Positions 26,559 through 36,526 of a stretch of 64,000 nucleotides of DNA are shown in pieces. Location of the stretch: positions 62,001 through 126,000 of the forward strand of contig NZ_VZOV01000013.1 of NCBI RefSeq assembly GCF_008801915.1, written 5' to 3'. The notes under the pieces were generated by a model. That model was not told the origin of the DNA. It saw nothing but the letters and a program-made list of their open reading frames with translations, and searched no databases. The position numbers and the translations under genes are program-made. This DNA comes from Cupriavidus gilardii. GTDB taxonomy: Bacteria; Pseudomonadota; Gammaproteobacteria; Burkholderiales; Burkholderiaceae. How positions within the stretch are numbered: position 1 is the stretch's first letter; each line of letters opens with the position of its first letter.

Positions 26559-27716
26559 TCAATCGCGCAACAGCTGCTTGGCGATGATCATCTGCTGGAT
26601 CTGCGTGGTGCCTTCGTACAGGCGCAGCAGACGGACGTCGCGATAGAAGCGTTCGGCCTTGTACTCGGCGATATAGCCGGCGCCGCCGTGGATCTGCACC
26701 GCGCGATCGGCCACGCGGCCGACCATCTCGGTACAGAACATCTTGACGCACGAGGCCAGCATGCTGACTTCGGGATCGCTCTTGCCAGGCTCCTTGGCGT
26801 CGTAACGCTGCGCGCAATCGCGCACCATCGACAGGCCGGCGTACAGCTCGGCCTGGCTGTCGGCCAGCATGCCCTGGATCAGCTGGAACTCGCCGATCGG
26901 GCGGCCGAACTGCTTGCGGTCCTTGGCATAGGCAACGGCGTCGGTCAGCAGGCGGTGCGCCATGCCGCAGGCCAGCGCCGAGATATGCAGGCGGCCGCGG
27001 TCGAGCACCTTCATCGCGGTCTTGAAGCCCACGCCCGGCACGCCGCCGATGATGTTGGCCGCCGGCACACGCACGTTCTCCAGCACCACGTCGCAGGTCT
27101 TGGTGCCGCGCTGGCCCATCTTCTTGTCGGGCTTGCCCAGCGAGATCCCCGGCGTGTCGGCCGGCACGATGAAGGCCGAGATACCGGATGCCCCCGGGCC
27201 GCCGGTGCGCGCCATCAGCGTGAAGGCGCCGGCGCGCGGCGCATTGGTGATGAAGCGCTTGGTGCCGTTGATCACATAGTGATCGCCGTCCAGCTCGGCC
27301 TTGGTTTGCAGCGAAGCTGCGTCGGAACCCGCGTTCGGCTCGGTCAGCGCGAACGAGATGACCAGCTCGCCGCTGGCAATGCGCGGCAGATAGTTCTGTT
27401 TCTGCTCCTCGGTGCCGTCCATCAGGATGCCTTGCGAGCCGATGCCGACGTTGGTGCCGAACACCGAGCGGAAGGCGAGCGCGGTATGGCCAAGGTCATA
27501 GACCACATCGCATTCCTGCGACATCGACAGCCCGATGCCGCCGTAGTTTTCCGGGATCGAGATGCCGAACAGGCCCATCTCCTTCATGTCGGCCACGATG
27601 TCGGCCGGCACGTCGTCCGTTTCCTCGAGGATGTCCTCGGCGGGCTTCAGGCGCTCTTCGATGAAGCGCTGCACCGAGGCGCGCAGCAGGGAAAACGATT
27701 CGGTGTCCAGGGTCAT
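26559..27716 (-). CDS. Acyl-CoA dehydrogenase
   Basis: 385 residues of the short/medium-chain type. FALTEPNAGSDAASLQT near residue 120, GTKRFITNA, MGQRGTKTCDVVLENVRVP, and the catalytic Glu in RLLRLYEGTTQIQQMI near residue 370. It oxidises an acyl-CoA with FAD and passes electrons to ETF. The ATG at 27716 is clear; the far longer frame upstream is not coding. It is divergent from the LysR gene at 27939, with two direct repeats between them. Confidence 0.93.
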   Translation of the reverse strand: MTLDTESFSLLRASVQRFIEERLKPAEDILEETDDVPADIVADMKEMGLFGISIPENYGGIGLSMSQECDVVYDLGHTALAFRSVFGTNVGIGSQGILMDGTEEQKQNYLPRIASGELVISFALTEPNAGSDAASLQTKAELDGDHYVINGTKRFITNAPRAGAFTLMARTGGPGASGISAFIVPADTPGISLGKPDKKMGQRGTKTCDVVLENVRVPAANIIGGVPGVGFKTAMKVLDRGRLHISALACGMAHRLLTDAVAYAKDRKQFGRPIGEFQLIQGMLADSQAELYAGLSMVRDCAQRYDAKEPGKSDPEVSMLASCVKMFCTEMVGRVADRAVQIHGGAGYIAEYKAERFYRDVRLLRLYEGTTQIQQMIIAKQLLRD

Positions 27717-27832
27717 GGCGGTCTCCGTGGGAAGGCGGGGAGGAAGGGTGGCAGCCCCGGCCGGCAGTGGCCGAGCAGGCGGCCGTGCCGACAATGCGGG
27801 CGAATGCCCGTCATGGTACGCCGCCCCCGGAT

Positions 27833-27884
27833 TTTGACAATCCACGCCAGCTTGGACAGAATGGACAGCCATATTTGACAATCC
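27833..27884. promoter_or_regulatory. Paired direct repeats TTTGACAATCC between divergent genes
   Basis: TTTGACAATCC occurs at 27833-27843 and 27874-27884, both followed by (A/C)CGCC. The 41-bp distance is about four helical turns, so both copies face the same side. They probably bind the LysR protein encoded at 27939; one may also supply a TTGACA -35 element. Confidence 0.55.
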
Positions 27885-27938
27885 CCGCCCGGTGCCGCGA
27901 TCCGGCGCGCCTTCCCGGCCCTTCCCCCCTGTGCCGCC

Positions 27939-28865
27939 ATGATGGATCTGAACGCCCTGCGCCTGTTCGTCGATATCGTCGACGCCGGCAACCTGTCCGC
28001 CGCCGCGCGCAAGCTGAAGATGACGCGCGCCAACGTCAGCTACCGGCTCAAGGCGCTCGAGGAAGAACTCGGTGTGCAACTGCTGCGCCGGACCACGCGC
28101 CATGTCGAGCCGACCCCGGTGGGCGCCGGCCTCTACGAGCACGGCCGCAACATCCTGGCCGAGGTGGCGGCGGCCGATGCGCTGATCACCAATATGGGCA
28201 AGACGCTGCAGGGCCATGTGCGGCTGTCGGTGCCGACGGGCCTGGGGCATGCGCTGCTGTCGCCGCTGCTGGTGCAGTTCAAGCACCGCTACCCGGACAT
28301 CACGCTCGATGTGGTGTTCGACAACCGCATCCACAACCTGGTCTCGGAGGACGTCGAGGTCGCGCTGCGGATCATCTCGACGCCGCCCGATTCGGTGGTG
28401 GCCACCGAAATCGGCGAGGTCGACTGGGTGGTCTGCGCCTCGCCGGCGTATCTGGCCGCGCAGCCGGCCCCGCAAGCACTCGCCGACCTGCAGCGCCATG
28501 CGATCGTCTGCGCGTCGCCGGTCGGGCAGAAGCTGAAGGCCTTCGGCACGCGCGCCGGCGAGGACCAGCGCGAGCAGGTCGCGCTGGAACCGACGCTCAG
28601 TTCCGAGAATTTCGCCTTCCTGAAGGAGGCCGTGCTGGGCGATGTCGGCATCGGCATCTTTCCGCTGTATGCGATCGGCCGCGAGCTGGCCGCGGGCCTG
28701 CTGACGCCGGTGTTGCGCGACTACCGCATCAGCGTGTTCGGCAGCCGGCTCTATATGCTGACGCTGCCGAACCGCTACCAGACCATGGCGACGCGCTGCC
28801 TGCTGACGTTCCTGAAGGGCGAACTGCAGGCGATCTGGCCCCGGCTGGCCGCGATGCCGCAGTAA
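27939..28865 (+). CDS. LysR-family transcriptional regulator
   Basis: 308 residues: MDLNALRLFVDIVDAGNLSAAARKLKMTRANVSYRLKALEEELGVQLLRRTTRHVEP is the winged-helix part as a region, followed by a CrgA-type effector domain (GHVRLSVPTGLGHALLSPLLVQFKHRYPDI). It is divergent from the acyl-CoA dehydrogenase at 26559 and is its likely regulator. Two adjacent ATGs (27939 and 27942) are possible starts. Confidence 0.9.
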   Translation: MMDLNALRLFVDIVDAGNLSAAARKLKMTRANVSYRLKALEEELGVQLLRRTTRHVEPTPVGAGLYEHGRNILAEVAAADALITNMGKTLQGHVRLSVPTGLGHALLSPLLVQFKHRYPDITLDVVFDNRIHNLVSEDVEVALRIISTPPDSVVATEIGEVDWVVCASPAYLAAQPAPQALADLQRHAIVCASPVGQKLKAFGTRAGEDQREQVALEPTLSSENFAFLKEAVLGDVGIGIFPLYAIGRELAAGLLTPVLRDYRISVFGSRLYMLTLPNRYQTMATRCLLTFLKGELQAIWPRLAAMPQ

Positions 28866-28947
28866 CGCAGCAGCGCAGCGATGCAATGACCCGGTCGCCG
28901 GCAGGCCGCCGACGGAGGCGCCAACCCCACCGGCGGCCCCACCTCCT

Positions 28948-29958
28948 CTAATCCGGCCCGCCCGTCGACGCGCGCTCGATCACGCGAAACCCCACGTCGA
29001 CGACGCGCGGCTCCACCGGCAGCCCCTTGCACTTGTCCAGGATCAGCCGCGCCGCGGTCGCGCCGATGTGCGCGGCGTCGACCTGGACCGTGGTCAGCGA
29101 CGGCGCCATGTGCGCGGACGCCTCGGCATCGCCAAAGCCGCAGACCGCCAGATCCTCGGGCACGCGCAAACCCCGCGCCTGCGCTTCGACCAGCACGCCC
29201 TGCGCCAGCTGGTCCGAACTGCAGCAGATCGCCTGCAGGCGCGGTTCCTTGTCCAGCAGCTCGGCCAGCGCGCGCCGCCCCAACGGCAGATTGCTCGGTG
29301 CCGGCACGACCGCGGTCGGCACCGGCCGGCCGAACGTCGACACGAATGCCTCCGAGCGGATCCGCGCGCGGCGATCGTCGCCGGTGGCGATGCCCACGCG
29401 CTGCCAGCCCTTGGCGAGGAAATAGCCGGCCACCGCGCTGCCGACCTTGACGTGCGAAAAACCGACCGCCATGTCCACCGGCCGGTCGCTGAGCTCCCAG
29501 GTCTCGACGACCGGAATGCCGGACTGCCGCAGCCGCTCGCGCGCCGCCTCGGACTGGATCAGCCCGGTGACGACGATACCGTCCGGGCGCCGGCCGATCA
29601 TCGCGTTGAGCAGGGCCTCCTCGCGCGAATCGTCGTAACTGCTCTGGCCGAGAATCAGGTGGTAGCCGGCCGCCTCCAGCGTCTCGCTCAACGCCTTGAT
29701 GGTCGGCAGGAACTGCGTCACGGCGATATCGGGCACGACGGCCGCCACCATCAGGCTGCGCCGCGACTTCAGTCCGCCGGCGATCAGGTTCGGGATATAG
29801 CCGACCGCCTCGGCCGCCTGCTGCACGCGTTCGATGGTCCTGGCCGACACCATGCCGGGATTGCTGAGCGCGCGGGAGGCGGTGATCAGCGACACGCCGG
29901 CCTCGCGGGCAACGTCATGCAGGGTGACGGACTTGTTCTGCGCTTTGGTGGTGGCCAC
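28948..29958 (-). CDS. LacI/GntR-type repressor of the hexarate operon
   Basis: 336 residues: LacI helix-turn-helix with the minor-groove hinge (VTLHDVAREAGVSLITASRALSNPGMVSARTIERV) and a periplasmic-binding-like sensor (SLMVAAVVPDIAVTQFLP...). I chose the GTG at 29958 (reading M-ATTKAQNKSVTL); upstream sequence in this frame is not protein-like. It is divergent from the galactarate/talarate gene at 30282, and two LacI-type palindromes lie in the 323-bp gap, so it is the likely local repressor, with a hexarate or derivative as inducer. Confidence 0.9.
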   Translation of the reverse strand: MATTKAQNKSVTLHDVAREAGVSLITASRALSNPGMVSARTIERVQQAAEAVGYIPNLIAGGLKSRRSLMVAAVVPDIAVTQFLPTIKALSETLEAAGYHLILGQSSYDDSREEALLNAMIGRRPDGIVVTGLIQSEAARERLRQSGIPVVETWELSDRPVDMAVGFSHVKVGSAVAGYFLAKGWQRVGIATGDDRRARIRSEAFVSTFGRPVPTAVVPAPSNLPLGRRALAELLDKEPRLQAICCSSDQLAQGVLVEAQARGLRVPEDLAVCGFGDAEASAHMAPSLTTVQVDAAHIGATAARLILDKCKGLPVEPRVVDVGFRVIERASTGGPD

Positions 29959-30088
29959 GTTTTGGGGTTCTGCTCGGGTTCTGCTACCGGACAAGGGATC
30001 ACGGCGGGCAATTCGGCACCGCGGGCACAGGACCGGCTCAGGGAAACCCAGCGGCGCCCCTGTGCCGAATCGCGTTGACAGCGACGAT

Positions 30089-30104
30089 ATGACAACGTTA
30101 GCAT
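30089..30104. promoter_or_regulatory. Secondary LacI-type operator
   Basis: ATGACAACGTTAGCAT has the same left half as the perfect palindrome at 30197-30212 and a degenerate right half. The two centres are 108 bp apart, which would allow looping. Confidence 0.6.
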
Positions 30105-30196
30105 TTCGCCGAAACGCGCCCGTTCGTGCCGCGCCGTGCCGAAAAATGCTCGACGCATGGCTTGCGACATTGTAACGGGCTTGCTTTGGCGCCGAA

Positions 30197-30212
30197 ATGA
30201 CAACGTTGTCAT
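30197..30212. promoter_or_regulatory. Primary LacI-type operator
   Basis: ATGACAACGTTGTCAT is a perfect 16-bp palindrome with the central CG typical of LacI/PurR-class sites, 70 bp before the start of the dehydratase gene at 30282. Confidence 0.8.
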
Positions 30213-30281
30213 ACCAGCACAACCGCGCATGCGCGGGGGCCGCCCCAGCCGCATCGAAGCCATTCCAACGGAGACCGCGCA

Positions 30282-31418
30282 ATGCCCCTCGCCGCCGACC
30301 GCATCGCCTGGATCCGCCTGTCCAGTTGCTATCTGCCGCTGGCCACCCCGATCAGCGACGCCAAGGTGCTGACCGGCCGCCAGAAGCCGATGACCGAGGT
30401 CGCGATCCTGTTCGCCGAGATCGCCACGGCGGATGGGCGCGAAGGCCTGGGCTTCAGCTATTCGAAGCGCGCCGGCGGTCCCGGCCAGTACGCCCACGCC
30501 TGCGAACTCGCGCCGACGCTGCTGGGCGAAGATCCCAGCGATATCGCGCGGCTGTGGGACAGGCTGTGCTGGGCCGGCGCCTCGGTCGGGCGCAGCGGCA
30601 TGGCAACGCAGGCGATCGGCGCTTTCGACGTGGCGCTGTGGGACCTGAAGGCGCGCCGCGCAGGCCTGTCGCTGGCCAAGCTGCTCGGCGCGCATCGCGA
30701 TGCGGTGCGCTGCTACAACACCTCGGGCGGCTTCCTGCATACGCCGCTCGATCAGCTGTTGATCAACGCCGCGGCCTCCGTCGAGCGCGGCATCGGCGGC
30801 ATCAAGCTCAAGGTCGGCCAGCCAGACGGCGCGCGCGACCTCCAGCGGGTCGGCGCCGTGCGCAAGCACCTGGGCGACGCGGTGCCGCTGATGGTCGACG
30901 CCAATCAGCAGTGGGACCGTCCGACCGCGCAGCGCATGTGCCGGATGCTGGAGCCCTTCAATCTGGTCTGGATCGAGGAACCGCTGGACGCCTACGACCA
31001 CGAGGGCCATGCCGCGCTCGCCGCGCGGTTCGATACCCCGATCGCCACCGGCGAGATGCTGACCAGCGCCGCCGAACACTGGGACCTGATCCGCCACCGC
31101 GCCGCCGACTACCTGATGCCCGACGCCCCGCGCGTGGGCGGCATCACGCCCTTCCTGAAGGTCGCCGCGCTGGCCGAGCACGCCGGGCTGATGCTGGCTC
31201 CGCATTTCGCGATGGAGCTGCATGTCCATCTGGCGGCGGCGTATCCGCGCGAGCCCTGGGTCGAGCATTTCGACTGGCTCGAGCCGCTGTTCAACGAGCG
31301 GCTGGAGATCCGCGATGGCCGCATCGTCGTGCCGACGCGGCCCGGCCTGGGCGTCTCGATCAGCGAGCAGGCGCGTGCATGGACGCGCGCGCAGGCCGAA
31401 TTCGGCGAGCGTCCGTAA
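30282..31418 (+). CDS. Enolase-superfamily L-talarate/galactarate dehydratase
   Basis: 378 residues of the mandelate-racemase subgroup. Catalytic KxK in GIKLKVG (near residue 165), metal ligands in VDANQQW, IEEPLDAYDHEGHA and GEML, and the His base in APHFAMELHVHLAAAYPREPWVEHFDWLEPLFNE, a stretch characteristic of talarate/galactarate dehydratases. It converts galactarate or talarate to 5-keto-4-deoxy-glucarate. First gene of an operon with a Bug receptor and GarD. Confidence 0.85.
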   Translation: MPLAADRIAWIRLSSCYLPLATPISDAKVLTGRQKPMTEVAILFAEIATADGREGLGFSYSKRAGGPGQYAHACELAPTLLGEDPSDIARLWDRLCWAGASVGRSGMATQAIGAFDVALWDLKARRAGLSLAKLLGAHRDAVRCYNTSGGFLHTPLDQLLINAAASVERGIGGIKLKVGQPDGARDLQRVGAVRKHLGDAVPLMVDANQQWDRPTAQRMCRMLEPFNLVWIEEPLDAYDHEGHAALAARFDTPIATGEMLTSAAEHWDLIRHRAADYLMPDAPRVGGITPFLKVAALAEHAGLMLAPHFAMELHVHLAAAYPREPWVEHFDWLEPLFNERLEIRDGRIVVPTRPGLGVSISEQARAWTRAQAEFGERP

Positions 31419-31503
31419 GGGCCGCCCGCCAATGAAGAACAGGCCGGCGCCAAAGACCGGCCGATCCACGCCAAGCGAGAGACCCATCCTCAAGGAGACA
31501 CCG

Positions 31504-32463
31504 ATGAAACGCCTGATCGCCACGCTGGCCTTCGGCCTCGCCACCACGCTGTCCGCCCACGCCGCCTGGCCCGACAAGCCGGTCACGATGGTGGTGCCCT
31601 TCCCCGCCGGCGGCTCCACCGACGTGATCGCCCGCATCGTCGGCGCCAAGCTGCAGGAGCAGACCGGCGTCAGCTTCCTGGTCGAGAACAAGCCCGGCGC
31701 GGCGGGCGCGATCGGCGCCAGCTTCGTCAAGCGCGCGGCGCCGGACGGCTACACGCTGCTCGTGTCGTCGCTCGGACCGCTGGTCATCGCCCCGCATCTG
31801 ATCAAGAGCACGCCGTACGATCCGGCCCGCGATTTCGACTACATCTCGGTGGCGGTGCAGGCGCCGAACATCCTGGCGGTGCCGGCCAACTCGCGCTTCC
31901 AGACGCTGCAGGAAGTCGTCGCGTACCTCAAGACCAATCCCGGCAAGCTGACCTTCGCCTCGGCCGGCAACGGCACCAGCGACCATCTGACCGCCGAGCT
32001 GTTCTGGCAGCAGACCGGCACCAGCGGCACGCATGTCCCCTACAAGGGCGGCGCGCCCGCGATGAACGACCTGATCGGCGGCCAGGTCGATGCGACCTTC
32101 ATGAACATCAATACCGCGATGCCGCAGGTCAGGGCCGGCAAGATCCGCGCACTGGCAATCACCAGCACGCAGCGCTCGCCGGTGCTGCCGTCGGTGCCGA
32201 CCATGGAAGAAGCGGGCATCAAGAACCTGGTCGTCTATTCGTGGCAGGCCGTGGCGGCGCCCAGGGGATTGCCCGCCGATATCCGCGAGCGGCTGCACAA
32301 GGGCATCGTCGCCGCGCTGAACGACCCTGCCGTCAAGAACAAGCTGCTCGAGGTCGGCTTCGAGATCGTCGGCAACACGCCCGAACAATTCACCCGCTTC
32401 CAGGCCGCCGAGTCGGCCCGCTGGAAGCACGTCATCGAAACCGGAAAGATCGCCGCCGACTGA
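31504..32463 (+). CDS. Bug-family receptor of the hexarate operon
   Basis: 319 residues with signal peptide (about 1-21, SAHA) and Bug motifs [62 protein letters not shown] precedes the ATG. Being between two hexarate dehydratase genes, it very likely binds galactarate, glucarate or talarate. No tctA/tctB is present, so it must rely on a membrane unit encoded elsewhere or act only as a sensor. Confidence 0.92.
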   Translation: MKRLIATLAFGLATTLSAHAAWPDKPVTMVVPFPAGGSTDVIARIVGAKLQEQTGVSFLVENKPGAAGAIGASFVKRAAPDGYTLLVSSLGPLVIAPHLIKSTPYDPARDFDYISVAVQAPNILAVPANSRFQTLQEVVAYLKTNPGKLTFASAGNGTSDHLTAELFWQQTGTSGTHVPYKGGAPAMNDLIGGQVDATFMNINTAMPQVRAGKIRALAITSTQRSPVLPSVPTMEEAGIKNLVVYSWQAVAAPRGLPADIRERLHKGIVAALNDPAVKNKLLEVGFEIVGNTPEQFTRFQAAESARWKHVIETGKIAAD

Positions 32464-32485
32464 CGGCGGCACAGGAGACCCACTC

Positions 32486-34051
32486 ATGATGCAAACGGCG
32501 AGCCGAAGCCCCGGCCAACCGCTCTATATCCGCATGCACGAGGCCGACAACGTCGCGATCGTCGCCAACGATGGCGGCCTGCCGGCCGGCACTACCTTCC
32601 GCTGCGGACTGCAACTGGTCGAGGCGGTGCCGCAGGGCCACAAGGTCGCGCTGGTCGATCTCGACGAGGGCGCGCCGGTGCTGCGCTACAACGTCGTCAT
32701 CGGCTACACGGTCAAGCCGCTGCCGCGCGGCAGCTGGGTCAACGAGCGCGTGCTCAGGATGCCGTCGGCACCGGCGCTGGACGCGCTGCCGATCGCCACG
32801 CGCGTACCGCCCGCGCTGCCGCCGCTGGACGGCTACACGTTCCAGGGCTATCGCAATGCCGACGGCTCGGTCGGCACGCGCAACATCCTCGCGATCACGA
32901 CCACGGTGCAGTGCGTGGCCGGCGTGGTCGACTTCGCGGTGCGCCGGATCAAGGCCGAGCTGCTGCCGCGCTATCCGAACGTCGACGACGTGGTGGCGCT
33001 GGAACACAGCTATGGCTGCGGCGTGGCCATCGACGCGCCGGACGCGGTGATCCCGATCCGCACGATCCGCAACCTGGCGCTCAATCCGAACTTCGGCGGC
33101 GAGGTGATGATCGTCAGCCTCGGCTGCGAAAAGCTGCAGCCGACGCGGCTGATCGAGGCCGGCGCGATTCCGCTGCAGGTCGAAGGCGGCGCGCCGGACG
33201 TGGTGTGCCTGCAGGATGAGCGCCATGTCGGCTTCGGCTCGATGATCGATTCGATCCTGGAGACGGCCGAGCGCCATCTGCAACGGCTGAACGCACGCCG
33301 ACGCGAGACCTGCCCGGCCTCCGACCTGGTGGTCGGCGTGCAGTGCGGCGGCAGCGATGCGTTCTCCGGCGTCACGGCCAATCCCGCGGTCGGCTTCGCC
33401 ACCGATTTGCTGGTGCGCGCTGGCGCCACCGTGATGTTCTCCGAGGTCACCGAGGTGCGCGACGGCATCGACCAGCTGACCGCGCGCGCCGCCACGCCCG
33501 AGGTCGCGCAGGCGATGATCGAGCAGATGGCCTGGTACGACCATTACCTCAGCAAGGGCCGCGTCGACCGCAGCGCCAATACCACGCCCGGCAACAAGAA
33601 GGGCGGCCTGTCGAACATCGTCGAAAAGGCGATGGGCTCGATCGTCAAGTCGGGCACCGGACCGATCCATGGCGTGGTGGCGCCCGGCGAAAAGGCCAGA
33701 CAGAAGGGCCTGCTCTATGCGGCGACGCCGGCCAGCGATTTCATCTGCGGCACGCTGCAGCTGGCCGCCGGCATCAACCTGCATGTGTTCACCACCGGAC
33801 GCGGCACGCCGTACGGACTGGCCGAAGTCCCGGTGATCAAGGTCGCCACGCGCAGCGACCTGGCGCGCCGCTGGCACGACCTGATGGACATCGACGCCGG
33901 CCGCATCGCCACCGGCGAGGCCACCATCGAAGAGGTCGGCTGGCAGCTGTTCCACGCGATGCTGGACATCGCCAGCGGCCGCCAGTCGTATGCCGAGCAG
34001 TGGAAGCTGCAGAACGCGCTGGTGCTGTTCAATCCGGCGCCGGTGACCTGA
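32486..34051 (+). CDS. garD: Galactarate dehydratase, UxaA/GarD family
   Basis: 521 residues. N-terminal SAF-like domain ([17 protein letters not shown]...), then [57 protein letters not shown], and the C-terminal [29 protein letters not shown] typical of GarD. It dehydrates meso-galactarate (Fe/Mg-dependent) to 5-keto-4-deoxy-glucarate. AGGAGA sits 8 bases before ATG 32486. Its last 23 bases overlap convergently with eutC. The next-step aldolase or dehydratase is not in the window. Confidence 0.9.
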   Translation: MMQTASRSPGQPLYIRMHEADNVAIVANDGGLPAGTTFRCGLQLVEAVPQGHKVALVDLDEGAPVLRYNVVIGYTVKPLPRGSWVNERVLRMPSAPALDALPIATRVPPALPPLDGYTFQGYRNADGSVGTRNILAITTTVQCVAGVVDFAVRRIKAELLPRYPNVDDVVALEHSYGCGVAIDAPDAVIPIRTIRNLALNPNFGGEVMIVSLGCEKLQPTRLIEAGAIPLQVEGGAPDVVCLQDERHVGFGSMIDSILETAERHLQRLNARRRETCPASDLVVGVQCGGSDAFSGVTANPAVGFATDLLVRAGATVMFSEVTEVRDGIDQLTARAATPEVAQAMIEQMAWYDHYLSKGRVDRSANTTPGNKKGGLSNIVEKAMGSIVKSGTGPIHGVVAPGEKARQKGLLYAATPASDFICGTLQLAAGINLHVFTTGRGTPYGLAEVPVIKVATRSDLARRWHDLMDIDAGRIATGEATIEEVGWQLFHAMLDIASGRQSYAEQWKLQNALVLFNPAPVT

Positions 34052-34814
34052 GCGCGGCGGCCTCGTCGGCGCCCAGCTCGCCGCTGTCCTCCTTGAGCCG
34101 CACGCCGCTGCAGCCGAGCGCGACCGCGCCGCGCAGCAGCCACGCCAGGCGGTCGGCCGCCTGCCGGTACGACAGCCCTTCGGGACGCACGTTGGAGATG
34201 CAGTTGCGCTGCGCGTCGGTGCGGCCGGGGTGCGGGTCGTAGGTCAGATAGATGCCGAGGCTGTCCGGCGAGCTGAGCCCGGGGCGCTCGCCGATCAGCA
34301 TCACCACCTGGCGCGCGCGCAGCAGTTCGCCGATCTCGTCGCCGAGGGCCACGCGCGACTGCTCGGCGATTGCGACCGGGCCGATCCGCCAGTCGGGCAG
34401 CCGCTCGCGCACCGCGCGCAGCACCGGTACCGCATGGCGCTGCGCCGCCTGCGCCGACAGCCCGTCGGCGATCACGAAGGCCACGTCGCATGGCTCGCCC
34501 GCCGCCTGGCGCAGCCGCTCGCGGCTGTCATCGTCCAGCCGGCGGCCAAGATCCGGGCGGCGCAGATACTGCGCGCGATCCGCCGCCGCGCTATGGACCC
34601 GCAGGCTGGCAAACCCCGCCTCGTCCAGCGCCGCCTTGACGGCCTCGCACGACAGCGGCTGGTGCACCGCGTCGCGCGCCTGCGCATGAGCCAGGCCGAA
34701 CGCGAGCACCGCGTCGGTCGGCTGGCTATGCCCGGCGCGGCCGAGCGCGATGCGCGCCGAGGTGAACTGGCGCAGCCGTTGCCAGGGATGGGGCGGGGCC
34801 AGGGTAGAAGGCAT
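34029..34814 (-). CDS. eutC: Ethanolamine ammonia-lyase small subunit
   Basis: 261 residues with EutC landmarks: [82 protein letters not shown]. With EutB it forms the adenosylcobalamin-dependent enzyme splitting ethanolamine to acetaldehyde and ammonia. It lies 48 bp after eutB and converges on garD, with a 23-bp overlap. Confidence 0.93.
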   Translation of the reverse strand: MPSTLAPPHPWQRLRQFTSARIALGRAGHSQPTDAVLAFGLAHAQARDAVHQPLSCEAVKAALDEAGFASLRVHSAAADRAQYLRRPDLGRRLDDDSRERLRQAAGEPCDVAFVIADGLSAQAAQRHAVPVLRAVRERLPDWRIGPVAIAEQSRVALGDEIGELLRARQVVMLIGERPGLSSPDSLGIYLTYDPHPGRTDAQRNCISNVRPEGLSYRQAADRLAWLLRGAVALGCSGVRLKEDSGELGADEAAALRSPAPD

Positions 34815-34862
34815 CGGTCGCTCCTGAATGAGCTCGAACGAGCTTGAATGGGCCTGAATCGC

Positions 34863-36245
34863 TTACAGGTCATGCGCCAGTTGCAGCAGCGGCTGGCGCT
34901 CGGCCGGCTCGACCAGCCTGCCGTCGCCGCCGAGGATGCCGGTGCGCTGGAGCCACGCCTCGAACTCCGGCGCCGGCGCCAGGCCCAGCGTCTCGCGCAG
35001 GTACAACGCATCGTGGAAGGCCGTGCTCTGGTAGTTCAGCATGATGTCGTCCGCGCCAGGCACGCCCATGATGAAGTTGACGCCGGCCACGCCGAACAGC
35101 GTCAGCAGCGTGTCCATATCGTCCTGATCGGCCTCGGCGTGGTTGGTGTAGCAGATATCGCAGCCCATCGGCACGCCGAGCAGCTTGCCGCAGAAATGGT
35201 CCTCCAGCCCGGCGCGCACGATTTGCTTGCCGTCGTACAGGTACTCCGGCCCGATGAAGCCGACCACGGTATTGACCAGCAGCGGCGAGAACGCGCGCGC
35301 CACCGCGTAGGCCCGCGCCTCCATCGTCTGCTGGTCGACGCCGTGGTGGGCATTGGCCGACAGCGCGCTGCCCTGCCCGGTCTCGAAGTACATCAGGTTG
35401 TCGCCGACCGTGCCGCGGCCCAGCGACAGCGCGGCGGCGCGGGCCTCGGCCAGCAGCGCCAGATCGATACCGAAGCTGGCATTGGCCTGTTGGCTGCCGG
35501 CGATCGACTGGAACACCAGGTCGACCGGCGCGCCCTGCTCGATGGCGCGCAGCGTGTTGGTGACATGGGTCAGCACGCACGACTGCGTCGGCACGCCGTG
35601 CCGCTCGCGCAGCTCGTCGATCAGCCGCAGCAGGGCGACGATCGACGCCAGGTTGTCGCCTGCCGGATTGATGCCGATGGTGGCGTCGCCGCAGCCGTAG
35701 AACAGCCCGTCGATGATCGAGGCGGCGATTCCCTTGGGGTCGTCGGTCGGATGGTTTGGCTGCAAGCGCACCGACAGCCGGCCCGGCAGTCCGATCGTGT
35801 CGCGAAAGCGCGTCACCACGCGGCACTTGCGCGCCACCGCGATCAGGTCCTGGTTGCGCATCAGCTTGCTGACCGCGGCCGCCATCTCGGGCGTGATGCC
35901 CGGCGCCACGCGGGCCAGCACCGTGCCGTCGGTCTCGTGCAGCAGCAGCCAGTTGCGGAATTCGCCGACCGTCAGCGCGGCGATCTCCGCGAAGGCGCCG
36001 GCGTCGTGGCGGTCGACGATCAGGCGCGTGACCTCGTCGCTTTCGTACGGGATCAGCGCCTCGTTCAGGAAGCGCGACAGCGGCAGGTCGGCCAGCGCCA
36101 TGCGCGCCGCAATCCGCTCTTCTTCGCTGCCGGCCGCGAGGCCGGCCAGCTGGTCGCCCGAGCGGGCCGGGCTGGCCTTGGCCAGCAGCGTCTTCAGGTC
36201 CGCGAACGCGTAGCGCCGCGCGCCGATCGTTTCAGTGAACGCCAT
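34863..36245 (-). CDS. eutB: Ethanolamine ammonia-lyase large subunit
   Basis: 460 residues of the B12-dependent TIM-barrel subunit: LQPNHPTDDPKGIAASIIDGLFYGCGDATIGINPAGDN (as a region), FQSIAGSQQANASFGIDL, YFETGQGSALSANAHHGVDQ, GVPMGCDICYTNHAEADQDDMDTL. Start ATG 36245 (MAFTETIGARRYAF) follows a GGGGGA run. No microcompartment, EutA reactivase or EutR gene is nearby, so this is the minimal two-gene type. Two identical 20-bp repeats lie upstream (36383, 36507). Confidence 0.93.
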   Translation of the reverse strand: MAFTETIGARRYAFADLKTLLAKASPARSGDQLAGLAAGSEEERIAARMALADLPLSRFLNEALIPYESDEVTRLIVDRHDAGAFAEIAALTVGEFRNWLLLHETDGTVLARVAPGITPEMAAAVSKLMRNQDLIAVARKCRVVTRFRDTIGLPGRLSVRLQPNHPTDDPKGIAASIIDGLFYGCGDATIGINPAGDNLASIVALLRLIDELRERHGVPTQSCVLTHVTNTLRAIEQGAPVDLVFQSIAGSQQANASFGIDLALLAEARAAALSLGRGTVGDNLMYFETGQGSALSANAHHGVDQQTMEARAYAVARAFSPLLVNTVVGFIGPEYLYDGKQIVRAGLEDHFCGKLLGVPMGCDICYTNHAEADQDDMDTLLTLFGVAGVNFIMGVPGADDIMLNYQSTAFHDALYLRETLGLAPAPEFEAWLQRTGILGGDGRLVEPAERQPLLQLAHDL

Positions 36246-36382
36246 CTGTTTCCCCCGGCAAGGAGCGGTGGCCCGGACATGACGCGGCTTGGCGCGACGG
36301 CGGGGCCCCTGGTCCGCAATATAGCGCGCAAACGTCATGGAAGCCCGATGGCGACCCTCTGGCGAAGGGCCTAGGCGGCGAA

Positions 36383-36526
36383 GCGTACCCGTTTCTGCGT
36401 GCCAATCTCGCGGACTCACCGGCCGCCAAAACCGGTCCGATTTCCGTTGCGGGAACGGCGGCTGCGGCGTCGGCGAGCGGACAGTCGTGCCACGCCGGCG
36501 CCGGGAGCGTACCCGTTTCTGCGTGC
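36383..36526. repeat. Two identical 20-bp direct repeats upstream of eutBC
   Basis: GCGTACCCGTTTCTGCGTGC is present at 36383-36402 and 36507-36526, exactly 124 bp apart. The gap between the GntR stop and the eutB start (about 345 bp) has no gene but also contains short inverted repeats (ACCGG...CCGGT, GCCGGG...CCCGGACTCCGGC). They may be operators for eutBC or remnants of a duplicated element. Confidence 0.7.

Noticed and set aside
27717..28886. N-terminal extension of the acyl-CoA dehydrogenase frame through the LysR gene
   Set aside because: The enzyme has a normal family N terminus at 27716; the extension is antisense to LysR coding sequence.
34815..34862. Tandem repeats between eutB and eutC
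   Set aside because: Units (GAGCTCGAAC/GAGCTTGAAT/GGGCCTGAAT) are too degenerate to count as a clear tandem array.
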